The notes under the pieces: model-generated
Told to the model about the DNA's origin: nothing
Seen by the model: only the letters and a program-made list of their open reading frames with translations
Database searches by the model: none
NCBI GenBank assembly: GCA_947846985.1
Contig: CANTUZ010000002.1
Location: forward strand, 125,884,889 to 125,948,888
Origin: Fratercula arctica
Lineage: Eukaryota > Chordata > Aves > Charadriiformes > Alcidae
Direction of reading: 5' to 3'
Length of the DNA stretch: 64,000 nt
Translations under genes and position numbers: made by a program
Shown: piece after piece, positions 47,049-60,600 of the stretch
How positions within the stretch are numbered: position 1 is the first letter of the stretch
Layout: every line of letters begins with the position of its first letter

Positions 47049-49704
47049 ATTTGTTTTCTTTTGTTTCTTTCTCAATTATACATAAAAAAATTATCTCTGT
47101 AGGTTTTGAAACATGGCAGTTAAACTTATCTAACCAAGGTCCAAAGGAAAATCATCCGTGAACACTTGCAGGCCTGAACTACCCACCTTGCGAGGAGATC
47201 TAAGTGAACTGGTTACATTCTTGGAAGGAGAAACTCCCATTAGCTGTGTAAAATCCTGCATTCTAGCTCAGTGAGAAGAAAATCTTTCCAATGCTACCTC
47301 TAAGACCTTGTCTTCTGCCGTACAAAAGGACGAGTTAGACTTATGCCATGGTCCAGATTTTGTGTCCCTCAAAGAAAAGCACTTCCTTGCAAGATGCTAG
47401 GAGATTCCGACTGCATCTTTATCATGGAATTTTTTTCCATTGCCATGTGTTGTATTCATACATTTCTAAAAGATATTTAAATTGTACAGGTTTTTCATTA
47501 AATTTTTATTTTATTTTTTGCCATTATCTGGGATTATTAAAATACGTTATGCTTTAAGTGCCCTTTTTTGTGCAATAGCATTAAAATCAGTTAGGAGTAA
47601 ACAGCTACTAATATTGCTTGTCTAATCTACAAGATTTAGGATGTAAAGAGTTGCTGTGTGGCATCTGAAAGACACTTGATACAGCCAAATAGTAACAGGG
47701 GATTCCTTCTTTGGATGAGGTGCTGCTAAAACTTCTTTCAGTAGCTTGGTAGAAGGGAGAGAGTAGCAGTCATCAGCACATTTTCAGGCAGCAAATCATT
47801 TGGGCATCTTAATTCAGGTTTGGGGAAGAATGAATGGAACTCAGTGTCGTGAAAGCCTGAGAGATTCATGATAAATACATGCAAAGCAAAGCGCAATGGA
47901 AGGAATAACATGAGATGCCTTGGATCCAAATTCTTTGTGTCCACACAATTAGATAGCTCTAAGAACCTGGCTTGTTCTTTTCTTTTTTCTTTTTTTTTTT
48001 TTAAATCTGAAGGAGACACTGTGCCACTTTACTAAGGGTACTAGTACCCTTGTGGTTTCTTACTAACGAGTTAGCTTCTCTAACGCCTTCTCAAAGGGGA
48101 CACTTCATCAGCAGGATTGTTTGGTAGGTCAAATGGGAAGTGCGGCCCTTCAGGAAACATTTTGGAGCCTGCGGTTCTTGCACAGTACACCAAGTGTGCA
48201 GTTGGCAGCGGTGGCCAAAGGCAAAGGCACGCTGAGCCAGCTACCAGAAACTTAGGAGCTATTGTCAACATGACTCATTATCTTAACATTAGTAGCTCCG
48301 TTATGTACGTAAGTTACTACTTTGCTAAAACGGACGGGATGGCTGCAGTTCAGCATCATTTAGCTGAATTAGCAGGCGAAATTTAATAGTGAGCTACTAC
48401 ACAAAAGAAGCAGAGGCTCACAGAGAAAGCATCAGTGGATGAAGGCTGGAAGCGATGTTTACCCAGGGAGATCTAATCGGTACTCAGGTGGCTGGGAACA
48501 GGGATGGCCAGTTTTAATTAGTCCTCGGAGACATAAGAAACATGTGGCAAGCTCCTTACAGTTTGTTTTGGATAAACAGACAATATGAAATGCCCAGCAC
48601 TATACTGGAGGCTGTAATTAAGGGTTACCATGTCACATGCTGGTGTTTACTCAATCAGTAATTCACACAGCCATGTGTCTTGATCTGAGCAAGGTTTGTT
48701 TACCTAATTGTTATTAAAGTTTCTGGTTTTCGGTTTAGACAACAATAAATCAAAATCATGGAAAAAAAATCAGTCCGTTTACCTTCATCAGTCAGTTTTG
48801 TACTACTGGAAAGCACTTCTGGGCTGATGACCTGAAACATTCCCTTAGGATTAGTTAAAATTCTGCATACAAAGTGGATTTTTACAGCCCCACGTTGAGT
48901 TGCTTCTTTCTTCCTTCCTCCTCACTCCCTTCTTGTTCTCAGGAATTACTTAAAAAAATAAAAACTAACCATTGTGGCGATGGCTTTCTCTGTGATGTGC
49001 CTGGCCAAAACTAACCAGATTTATTCTAACTTCATAACCAACTCCTATCCAAAATAAAGTCTTATTATGTAGGTGGTTATTTTTTTTTTTTCTGTAAGAC
49101 CCAGCAGCAGTGTACTCAGAACTGAAATCTCATATACTATCTGCCACAGCCACCGATTCAGTATCATGCCAGCTAAAAGTAGTTTTTCTCACAGTAGGTT
49201 ACCTCCTCTTACCTCAGCTTGCTCTAGAAAGGAAAAAGCTCACTGTTCCTGTATGAGTTTATTCAAGGAAAAATGATAATTGGTGAAATGTGAAATAATC
49301 CATTACAGATCTACTATAGATTTTATTTTAAAAAACCCTGTATTCCTTCCTCCTGAGGCAATATTTAAACTTCAGTGCTACCATTGTATCTTTAATACTG
49401 TATCATTATAATGTGTGTAACAACTAAAGCATGGGCTTGTATGGGCTAAATGATATTAATGTTAACATAAGCACAGCCAGACAGGCCACAAGTGTGCTCA
49501 GGTATGCTGTCTGAAATAAACGAAGTGGAAATTTACCACTGTGAGCTGTGCAACGTGAGATATGGTACCGTCTCATTTGATTGCGACTGATCTTTAGGCA
49601 CGTCCACTGGGTGCAAAGAAATCTAGACACCTCTTATTTGTACATTGCAAAAAAGGGATGTGACTCTTTTTAGCATATCCTGAGGGAAGCAGTACCGTGT
49701 TGGT

Positions 49705-49780
49705 ACAGAAAGGAAGGAAGCACATTACCTCCTCTCTGTCAAAGCTGGTGTGGGTTCGATTTCCCATCCTACACATGGTG
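49705..49780 (+). repeat. Possible old tRNA-derived SINE/MIR-like relic
   Basis: GGTTCGATTTC at 49753-49763 is close to the RNA polymerase III B box (GGTTCGANTCC). The preceding CACATTACCTCCTCTCTGTCAAAGCTGGTG fits the spacing and look of an old amniote tRNA-SINE in plus orientation. A folded tRNA cannot be drawn, so this is not called a tRNA gene. Confidence 0.4.
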
Positions 49781-52081
49781 TAGGTAACTTTGCTTCTAAA
49801 AGTGAGGAAAATACTGTAGAGTAACTAGGACGCTATTTTTTAGCAAGTTTATTTCAAATTTTCACTTGCATTCTTTTCACAAGGACTAGGAGCTTTTCAA
49901 AACTAGGAAAAATAATAATATTTAATTTTAATGTGGACACAGGGGTCAATTGACAAGCTTGAACTGGAGCATCATCCTTTTACAGTTGATGCTCACCTCA
50001 TTATATGTTTATTCCCTTTGCTTGCCAAGGCCTGATGTTTTGGTCCTCAGCATTGTCCATATAGATGCCTGTGCTACTGAACAAGTTTTGATTGTGCATC
50101 CAATTTCTTTATCACAGTTTCAGTTGCAGCCACGTGTCCCATAATGTGTGCCAGGAGGATAACACAAGAGCACTCGTGGCGTGACCATAGCATTTCACTG
50201 CCACCTTCTGTGCCTGCCCTGTTGCACAAAAGACAGCTACCTGCAGGGATTTGAAAGCTTCCAGTATTTATGTATGTGTACAAGCACAAATTGAGGAAAT
50301 GGATTTAGTAATTTGCTCCTTGATAGGAGTTTTCTGTGATATGCTTGTCCTGGGGTGGTGCCATTCAACAAGGCATTCAATAAGTGAGTTACTTTACTCT
50401 TTGGGGTTTTTTCAAGTTAATGGAGCTTTTCATGTGTACATGAACAAGGTCAGAGATTATGGCAGTATTTATGGACTTGATTCAGAGGGAGAGCATACTC
50501 AGTGTCTGTCAGGACTGGAACCTATAAAGTAAAAGGGTGATGGATATGCCAAACTGCTTTTGTTCTTCCTGAGTGTTTGTTCTACGTTGCAATCATACTT
50601 GTAATTGTAGTTTCCACTCTGGTGCCACGTAGTGCTTCACTCTTAAAGACCACATTGCAATCTGTCAATCTTATGCTGCATTTTACTTTCTCAGAGAACT
50701 GTGAGGATATATGAAAAAATTGGAATCAGGTTATTTAAAAAGACCATTGTAAAATCTTTGTTAAAGTCATGCCCCTGCTTGCTCTCTGCTTGTGGGTGCT
50801 CCCCCGGCTGCTGTTTGGGGCCCATGACTTTTAAGATGACTGAATCTGAGGGCTGTTCAGAAACAGTCTTATGTCTGGACTATGGGATACGGAGCTTCCC
50901 TGTGGCATGGAGGTCTGAGACTGGCTGCCGTATGACCGAAGATCAATGGGGATAAGTCAGTTCCTCTTTACAGAGGATCCAAATACCTCTCCAGAGCTCT
51001 GTGCTCATGGACATACTGCATTACTATTTCACCTTGAAAAGGTTTTATGACAGTGTAAGCCACAGACACTCTATCATGCACACAGCCCAAGAGACGCTGA
51101 AAATTGATAGGTGTCTACCCACAAAATCTTCCTCATTTGGCTTCCTGGCAGCCTGTTTGGGGCTGCTTGGGGTCTTCCACAGACCGTGCTCCCCTCCCCG
51201 ACTTTTTCTGTAGATTTTCTGTAGCAGGCTCGTCCTTTCTTCTTGAACTTTTCCCTCCTCCAATCTTCAGTGAGTTACAGTCGCTAGAAAAGCAAGAGCC
51301 CTGGTCTGGTGGTCTTGCTGTGCTACTGGGACAACACTGTGCTACGAGGACAGGATCAATCAGTTACTGAAGGGTCTTTCAGGGACAGATGGAGGGAAAG
51401 ACACAGCAAGTAACATACAGGAAACACTTCCAGAGAGGTTGTAAACTGGAAATCAGGACTTCAAATAAGATTAATTTCTATGTAGTCATAGTTTTGATGC
51501 ATTTTAAGGGTGACACAGGCTAGAGCTTCATAATAAAAGTGAATTAGTATTTGTTGGGAAAATGTATTCAAATACATTTTTTGCAGTTGTTGATTTAATA
51601 TTTCCTTTGAAAGCAGCTGTAGTCTTCAGCAACTAATTCTGTGACAATTAAAATGAAATGTGTAAAAGTGCTGAATTATCTCTGTCTCAGCACAATAAAG
51701 CTGGACATACTTGCTAGTGTGAGTAGATCTTTTCCCTTCCAATTTGCTAAGGTTATCACAAGACTCTTGAAATATAGCCTATTTGTGCTGGTCTAATTTC
51801 CAGCCAACTCAACCCCTACCTCATGTTTTTTTAATATGTTTTGTACAGAAAATAAATTAGGTATTTGGAAGGAATTCACTATATTTCAAAATAACCAAGT
51901 GAGCCTTTTGCTACAGGGATCACAGTATTTAATTGCAGATAACACTGCTGCAAAACTGTGGCTCTTGTTCAGTATTTGTTCAACAGGGACCGGTCCCTAA
52001 CTGAGTAAAACCAAATGGATGGCTGCAGGTGACTGACCTTTCACTCTCACGTGTTACCAATTCTCTCTGCTTTGGATGCTA

Positions 52082-52221
52082 CTTTGGCTATTGTATGTAG
52101 CTTTCTTTTTTAAATTTCATGGAGCAAAAGATATAACACACCTCTGCTGTTTAGCTGTATATCACAAAATAGTTCCCATCCTGTTCTTGGTTAAAAGTAA
52201 ACATAGCATGAGAAATATTCA
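52082..52221 (+). repeat. 140-bp direct duplication, copy 1
   Basis: Aligned by eye without gaps to 54474-54613, the two copies differ at 7 of 140 positions. Both begin CTTTGGCTATTGTATGTAGC and end AGAAATATTCA, and similarity stops abruptly on both sides. No terminal TG/CA, tail or flanking target-site duplication is evident. Confidence 0.92.
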
Positions 52222-52770
52222 TTGAGAAATTAAAATAAAAATATGAGAAATGTACATTGTCTTAGTAATGGAGCAGGCACTATGTAATTGCTGATTGTTT
52301 CAGTAATGCCTTCAGTGAGGGAACCCCTGTTTTTTTAAGTCTTCTTTATTAAATTAAATAACTTTATACCTTATAATGATGATAACGTCTATTTACAAGA
52401 AAAATGAAAAATAGTGCCTGAAAAGATTGTTGATAGTGTAATTTTAATTGGTTTCTGATTGGAATATTTGTTAGTTTGAAAAAAAAAACCATAAAGTATA
52501 AACTGTATATCCAGTTTTCAAACCTTAATTCTATTTCAGACTTTGTGGATATAATCTGCGCATGTACATTATGCTGCTACAGGCCTGGATATTCACAAGA
52601 GAAAATAAACAAAAATTAATACAAATGCATACAATGTAGGCTGTGGGTTTGGGTGGGGATTTTTTTTTTTGGTGTTACCAGCAGACTGCTTTTTTTAAAC
52701 AATAAGGAAATCAACCTACAACTAAAAACCCAAAGATTCTGGATAGGAAATATGTTGGGGTTTTTTTTGC

Positions 52771-52775
<5 letters not shown>

Positions 52776-52802
<27 letters not shown>
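52776..52802 (+). repeat. GTTTT pentanucleotide microsatellite
   Basis: Five GTTTT units directly follow other T/G-rich simple sequence (from about 52650). Likely length-variable. Confidence 0.9.
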
Positions 52803-54473
52803 GATGTGTAGATCATGGCGATTAGCCTAAGTACTGTGAATTTAGTAGGAACTAACCAAAGAGAGGATGGCAGCTTTTTTTGCTTGCGAAACTGTTGATC
52901 TACAGTGACGATAGTGGCCTTGAAAAGTGTTTTTGGAGCCAGTTTTAGCATTTGCAGTGATGACCTTGTACAAGAAGTAGCACTTAAGAAATTCGGTGAT
53001 GGATGAAGCCAGGAGGCATTGTCAAATCAAAGGTCCGGTGACTGAATGGAGGGAAATGGGTTGAAATTCAACAGTGCAAAACGCAATACCCTATATTTAG
53101 GGACTGGTATTGGGATTTACTGCTCTTAACATAGAGCTACTTTGTTGCAAATAGCTGAGGAAGCGAAAGATGTTATTTTGTCATTTGCTAAAAAATGTCT
53201 ATAAGCAGTTAGGAAAAAGTGCACTAGCAACAGGCTGGAAACAACAACCCATGGGGTGCCTTTCAGTATTCCTGCATCAATTGCTGAGTTAACAAATGCA
53301 CATACTATTTGAAAGCAAAAGTGAATACAGAAACATTTGTTGACTACCTGGTATCTTTAATATAATGTATATACTTTTATAAGCAGTAACATGTAGTTTG
53401 TGATGGAATATTGGCACTTATAATTAATTTGTTATTTCTTCTCACTTAATCCAGCGTTTCTAAATAGAGAATTATCAGGTGACAATTCAAATGATTAATT
53501 TTTTTCTCTTCATATACTTGCATGCTAGAAAACACACGTGCAACTTTATGGCTGCTTTAGAGAAGACTCCGCAGCTTGTAATTGAGAGACATCAAGCTTC
53601 AGGGAAAGTTACATAAAAAAGAAAAAAAGCATCCAACTTTGGAATAATAGATGGAATGTGATAGGCTACCCTATTGCCTGGAGCTTAGTGTCTATGTTTC
53701 TGTATTGATTGAAATACTTTAATTTTGCATTCTGTCTCAGTTACAATTGTGCACCCGATACTGCAATTCTAAGGAAGAGAATATTGTAATTATTTTTTTT
53801 TTTTTTAAAAAGGGACATGTTTAATGATACACATGTTTGTGTGATTACTCAGAACTCTTAACTTATTTCGTATCTCCAGCAACTGAAACACAAGATAATT
53901 TATATCATATAGTGGCATTTATACAGAGTATCACAAAATGATTCAGAAGGAAGTGACTTCTAAACAACAGAGACAAAACAAGCCTTTAAGGTGTGATTTA
54001 AGGAGATAAATTGCCTTTGTGGCTGAGAAAGGAGGAGAGGACTGAATTACAGACAAAGGAAGTAGAGACAGCAAAAGCATGACCTTCCCAACTGGGGAGG
54101 GATGCAGGGACACCAAAAGGGATGAGTGGAGCACCACAAGAAGAGCGGGTGGGTGAGTGTGAGATCAAAGCAGTCACAGGCAAAGGTCAGCAAGAAGTTT
54201 TACATTACAGGAATATGTTTTTGAAAACAATGTAACGTTTTTTCCTTTAGGTTTGGAGGCCGGCAGGCTAAAAATGGGAGATACATCTTCTTGTCTCACA
54301 GAGTAAAATATGTAGTTGGCTAAGGTGTTTCTGGTGTTTTTAAAGCTGAGGGTAGATAAGTGGGAGGAAAACAAAAAAAAAGAATGGTGGTAAGCCAGGT
54401 TGTGTTGAAGAAAGTAGTCCTACAAGCCACCACTTCCTCCCATGTTTACTTCCTAAAGAAAGTTTTATCTCAT

Positions 54474-54613
54474 CTTTGGCTATTGTATGTAGCTTTCTTT
54501 TTTAAATTTCATGGAGCAAAAAATATAACACACCTCTGCTGTTTAGCCATATATCACAAAATAGCTCCCATCCTATTCTTGGTAAAAAGTAAACATAGCA
54601 GGAGAAATATTCA
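54474..54613 (+). repeat. 140-bp direct duplication, copy 2
   Basis: Second copy of the block at 52082-52221, same orientation, 2392 bases downstream, about 95% identical with no indels. The flanks differ completely. It lies within a weak open frame (54360-54638) that has no domain. Confidence 0.92.
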
Positions 54614-57544
54614 AGCACAATTTATTTATGTGTTGTAAGACATCTTGTGATATTTCACTGTAGAATAATCCTTGAGATAATTTTTCTGCCATCCCTCAGA
54701 GCTATTGAGGGAAGCTCAACCTGAGGGGCTTTGGGATGCTGCGGTCCCAGCAGTAGAAAGGCTGAGCATGGGTTCCCAGTGCACACGCACAGTTAATCAC
54801 CAGCAAAGTAACACACAGAAGCGAAGAGTGCCGCATCCAGCAGCTCACGTGTAGATGTTTGCTCATACGACACGAACGATACAGATGTGCTGATCCTGTT
54901 CTTTGCATCTGGCTAATCAGACTCCAGGCATGCTAGTAATTCTCACACTCACGCATCCATACGTGAAGACACATGCACACAGCTCTCTCCAGACCTGCGG
55001 TTCCTGAGAATAGCCCACTCTCAGGCTCTGCAGACCATGCTTTTTCTGGTAGCTGGCTCCCAGACCTTTTACCCTACTTGTCAGCTAGCCCAGCATGAAG
55101 TTTCTCCCCCACACACTCATGCACAGAACAGAAAGCACGTTTAAGCACCGTTACAGAGAAAATATTTAGGTGTCAAGTTCAGTAAGACAGGTTAGACTGG
55201 TGATCAGGTGCTGGGCTTGGCCAGACAACTGTACTGACCAGCAGCTTGCTTACATTTGACTGGGCCCTTTTATCTCCTCTCCATTTTTCCGTGCTTGTTC
55301 TTTCCCCCCACCACCACCCATTTTTATCTCTCTCAGTCTCTGCCCTTGCCTCTTTCCCAAATAAAAAACCTGTTCCTAATCATTTTCCCCTGCTAATCCC
55401 AGTTTCACTACATGCATACCCGAATTGGATATTACTGACAGCATTGCCTAGGGCTCCTCAGCCTTATATAGTATTGCTACCATGGCCACCTAGGTACTCT
55501 TGGCCTTGCAAGACTCTTCTCAGAGGTCCCCAGTACTTCTCTCTGCTTCTCAGCGAAGTTTGGACATCTCTCACATAGCTTCCCCTTAACTGTTCACTTT
55601 AAATAGTGAGAACCACGTTCTGTAGTTATCTGTGAAATTATCTACGCAATGGTCATCTTTGTGTTGTCAACTTTAAGCAATTTGCAGCTCTTTTGAAACT
55701 GTTGGTATTTTAATGAAGTAGAATCCTTTACTTATATATTACTTTGTAACAGTTTTTCTTCACACATTCTTGTCATGAAAAACCTGGCACATTAAGTGTA
55801 TCCTTTCTGCTGTGGTGTGGTGGAATTTGTAATTTGCCTACGAATGGCACACTGTTTTGCTTTTAATGTACTTTAAATAGCAATCAAGCATATGCAGAAG
55901 ATAAACTATACATCAAGAAATTCTGCCCTTGGTCCAGCCCCCTGAATGGCAATTCACGTTCTGTTTCACTACTCAGAGAAGCTTATACAGCTTTTAGTGT
56001 TTTAAGAAGATCCCTTGAATTGGATTGACTACATTCTTTGAGAGCGTGTGCTATTCCATCAGAAAATATTGAGGAACCTTTTGCCTGACCAAGTGCTACA
56101 ACTAATGGCAAAATATCTACTGTGTGTATTTATTTTGAAATCTAGAGTACCTCAACCCTTCAATAGAAACATAAGCAAGTATCCTGAGGTCTACCAGTGT
56201 CTGTATAGGATGCTGATGAGAAATTTTCTTTTTAAAATAAGTCATTAGTCAACTTTTGCTTTCTGAACACAAAGTTTTCAATTGTGTGAATGCTATAGTA
56301 AATGACTCTGGAAAAGTCACTTTACTGAAGTCAAATTGGGGATTTATAAATACAGAAAAATTTTGATTTAATACTGAGCTTTACATGCCCCATGGAAAGT
56401 TCAGAAAAAAAAAAAAAAGTTGTTCAGCTAGATTGTCATTGAAACACAAATGACACAACTACTATTGTGGTGGGTTTATTCATAATTGTGTTGCAAGACA
56501 CCAGTTTCTTTCTACTTAGGAAAATAAGTGCCCAAGGGAGTGTATATCGGAAATTTCATGAGATTTCTTATTAATTATTAACAGCTCAAGGGTGGAAAAT
56601 AACATCTCACCAGTGGGAATCTCGTAGATAGGAAAAGCTGTATTCAGTAAAAAAGGAGATGCTTTCTGCCTGTATTCCTTCAAATCAAAAGCCAGCAGCT
56701 GCCAACAGACTTTCTACAGTGGTATGTGAAATATGGTCTTCTATTGTCAAAAGCTTTGGCCACTGTGAATGTATCTGGCTAGGTTGTGAGAAAGCATAGA
56801 ATCATTCAGTAGCTTCAGACCTGTTAAAAACCTAAGTTTCTAGGTCTTAGCTTTTTAAGATAGTGCAGAAAAGTGCACCATGGTGGAACCTGAATTTTAT
56901 ATGCTGTTTCTGAGTAAAAAATTAAGGCAAGTCTGCTACATGTGGTTTATGTAAAAAGACTTCTGATGCATTGATGGCCATCAGTAATGCAAAAGTGTGA
57001 CTATCCTAAGATAAATAAAATGCCCTGCAGAATTCAAAACAAAGATGAACTTGTGTTTTACAGAGGACACCCAATGGCTGATGTTAAACTATGAAACTTT
57101 GTAAACACTCCCTTTATGCTAAATTAGGCTCTTTCTTATATAATTCCACCTTATTTTATTATCATTCATTGCTGTCTCTTTGCTCATGCTCTCAGTCTAG
57201 CGTGACGCTCATGTGGGTTGAGTAGCATCCTGTGCTTCAGCTGGCATTTACAAGCAGCAGACTTGCTTTATCGGTTGTCAATTGATTTTTCCATTGTTCA
57301 TTTTCATCCTTCTTTTAGAAGGTGGAGCAACATGTTAAAGTACAGGGATGATGCTTCAAGAGAGGAGTAATGGATCGCTGTGGATCATTAAATGGAGAGT
57401 ATATTCCAGTCAGATAGAAGAGGTTGCGGAAGTTGCAATCACCATATGAATTAATATATATGAATACTGGTAGCTGCTACTTTGCTGCTTTCAGTAATTT
57501 TTCTTAAGACAGAAGACAGTTTTCAGAAAGGCTCATGGAAGAAG

Positions 57545-57602
57545 TGGAGTGGAAGCAGGATTCAAACCTGGTGTCACAGCACTAGCCAAACCACACCTGG
57601 AA
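57545..57602 (-). repeat. Possible old tRNA-derived SINE/MIR-like relic
   Basis: GGATTCAAACC at 57558-57568 is the reverse complement of a near-B-box (GGTTTGAATCC). It is followed by TGGTGTCACAGCACTAGCCAAACCACACC, matching the expected reverse A-box side of old amniote tRNA-SINEs (…CTAACCACTAGACCA). Ends not definable. Confidence 0.42.
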
Positions 57603-60600
57603 GAAATAGGAATCAAGTTTGGCCCTAAGACTAGGCCACTTGGTGCATCTAGTTGCATTTTGAAAATCATTAGGTATTTCATATCCTAAATTTTATAAGA
57701 AGGGCTACAAAGGCAGTGTATGTGCCCGCCAGCAGAAATGAGAAGCTACACCTGCTGATGTGCTTACTTTGGATAATAGGAGTGAAGCCATCCGTATGTG
57801 CCTGAAATATCCATGCCATTTCCACATTCAGCTTTCTCTTTCTGCATTGGAAAGTATAAAGAGAAACACCCAGAAAAAAAGTCTCAATGCAGGTAGTGAC
57901 TGTGTGGATGTCAGAGAGGGGGCACTTCATTTCCCTCTCAACAAAAGGCCTCAACAAAAGAAAAATGCAGGGAAGCACTTCTCAGTTGTGTGTCATTCCC
58001 TTCTTTTGTGCCAAATTTGCACATGCTCCATTTCTTTTGTTTAAAATCTTTGGAAGGTCGCCTGTATTGCACAGTTTTGGTAACCCTGAATAGTAAATTC
58101 AAACCACAAATCCTCAAAGCAGTTAATAAAATCACTGCAACAGACCTCCCACTGAATCCTGCTGGGGCTCCTGAGAAAAATAATTAATCTCAAACGTACT
58201 TATTTCAACATTGTTCACTCACTGAACAAATGTGTGGAAAAAAGACCTTCCTGAAATAATTACCTAGTTCACAGATTATGGTTCTGACTGAGAAAAGTAC
58301 TTAGCCATAATGGAGGCACCAGGCCACTTTTCTTATCATTTTCCTGGTGTAGATTCCCCAAAGGGAAGAGTTAAGCATGAAAGCTGATGTCACTGAGAAG
58401 ATGTATTATTACTATTGGTAATATTTTTATTTTTGTAGTGATATTTAGGAGCTTGTATAAATCACATTCCCACTGTGCTAAACATTTTGTATGCAAATAG
58501 TAAAGAGATTGGCTCTTCCTTTACAGGGTTTACATCATAAATAATAAGATGAAACGTTCAGCAAATTAATGAGCAGCTGAGTTCTTGTTGGGGGGGAAAA
58601 AAGGATTAAAATTATTGTGATGCATTGTCTAGATTGTTTTCCCTAATTTTGAAATCTGCAAATTTTCAGTTGGTTTTGCAAATTTTTTGGGAAGAAAAGT
58701 TCAGTTCCCTCTTCCAAACTTACAATAGAATATAAAACGTGTGGTTCATGAAGGGCTGAAAGCATGTGGAAAGGATTTTTCATGGCCTTAGTCATTCCTT
58801 CACTGAAAATAAGCTATCAGAAAAAGGAATGTGAGCACTGCCCTGTGGCTGGGCAAGTTGTGGGCTAGTTCATGGCCAAGCCTGTGCATCTGGGGGAAGA
58901 AGCAGAGCAGCCTCTGCAGTGTGGTTGCGTTCCCAGTCTGCACAGGTGAGCAAGAGCTGCAAAGAAGGTGGGAAACCAGCAGATCCTTGGCTTTATGTTT
59001 GTCACTGTAGGATGTAAGAGGCCCCTTGCGCAATGATTTTCAGAATACATCATTGTTTCCCCATTGTGGGAGGTGTAATACCAACATCTTGCATCAGCCG
59101 TGGAAAGAAGGCAACTGCCGCTCAATCAGGTATTCCTCTCCAATTCAAGCCTAAGGACTTGGTACTTGGGCACAGTTGTTCACTTCCAGTTTCTTGTCAT
59201 TCTTGTCTCTCTTCTTGCCGTACCGTCTTTCAGAAATATAGTAGAAATAAATGGACTGGGTTCTCAGCATATCCATGTGCACATATTTGGTATCTGCCTT
59301 TACTGCAGTGTATGGATTGTTTTTTTGAGTAAGAGCGTCTTTTTCAGGAGCAGTGTCTCTGCAGTCAAGAGCTCTGTGCCCTGTTCTGGTGGAGCCAGCC
59401 GGATGTTTTATTTAACTTCTAATAAATTTCACTAAGGTTTGATTTTAGCCTCATCTAAAGACCGGCGGGTAATTCTTACTATGCCAGGGAAGTCTGTAAG
59501 GAAGCTTAAAATCCCAGACTAGGTGGTGGCATAGCAGAGCAGGTTTAAAACCATCGTGCAGTGCCTGTTCGCTCAGTGGCAGGAGCTTTGAAGACAAACA
59601 GCGTGATATGTGACAGTATCCCGCTGGCCAAGGTGTCGTGCCACACACTGTTGCTGGCTGTACCACCTTGCAAAGGAGCTCCGTTGGCTGCGGCCGTAGG
59701 TGCATTGGCCAGTGTTTGTATGCCAGGTTTGCCTACAGACACCGTAACTGAAAGTAGTTCTGCTTTTATCCGGCTTAGCTATTCTGAAAACAAATTGAAC
59801 TACACCACAGAAAGCGTTTCATTTGGAAATATTTATTTGTAGGCAAGTGAGCTGTGAAAATATAAATCTCTTGATAAACTCTCCCTGCTGTATCAACATC
59901 GATGGTACACAAGGCAATTTCTTGCTGTGCTCTGTTCTTTCATGGGAACCACAAAATCCCAGGAAACATTCAATTTGTCTTTAAAGCACAGCACTAATGA
60001 TCTTGTTATAAGTTTACATCTGACACAGGAGCAACTTCATCTGTGTTTGCAAATGTTTTCTTCCTCTTGCTAAATAAGTTTTAGCAGTAACTCATTTGAA
60101 ATTTAATGGGAGACTTGTAGCAGCATAAAATAAATTAACTCTTAATTCAGATGATCATATTTTGAATGTTAAAATTTCAAAACAATTAACTTAATAATGA
60201 TTTTTCATATTGCTTCCATCCTCAACACATTAAGTGCTCGTTACATCTTTGTATTTTCTATTGATCCATCTATTATACCAGTTTATTCCATTTTCCTGCT
60301 TACCAATTGCACCCATGAGCCTGAATTTATTGGAACAGTTAAATGACATTTAATGCATTGTAGCTGGGAAACAGAGCCAGCAGAGAAACCTATTATTATA
60401 CTAATGGAGTTTTTTGAATTACATCTTACTAAACTCAATGTTATCTCCCATGATATTCTCAAACCCAGTGACAGGTGGGATAGTTTAATATCTTCTGAGC
60501 TGTGTACAGTTCTGGTCTGTTTGCTTAATGAGCCTGTAGTTTCAGACATTGTTTTCCTTTATTTCTAAAGAAGCTTAAAAGTTTCAAACAGTCGTAAACA

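Noticed and set aside
49740..49790. Possible tRNA gene around GGTTCGATTTC
   Set aside because: No cloverleaf or acceptor stem can be drawn. At most a SINE relic.
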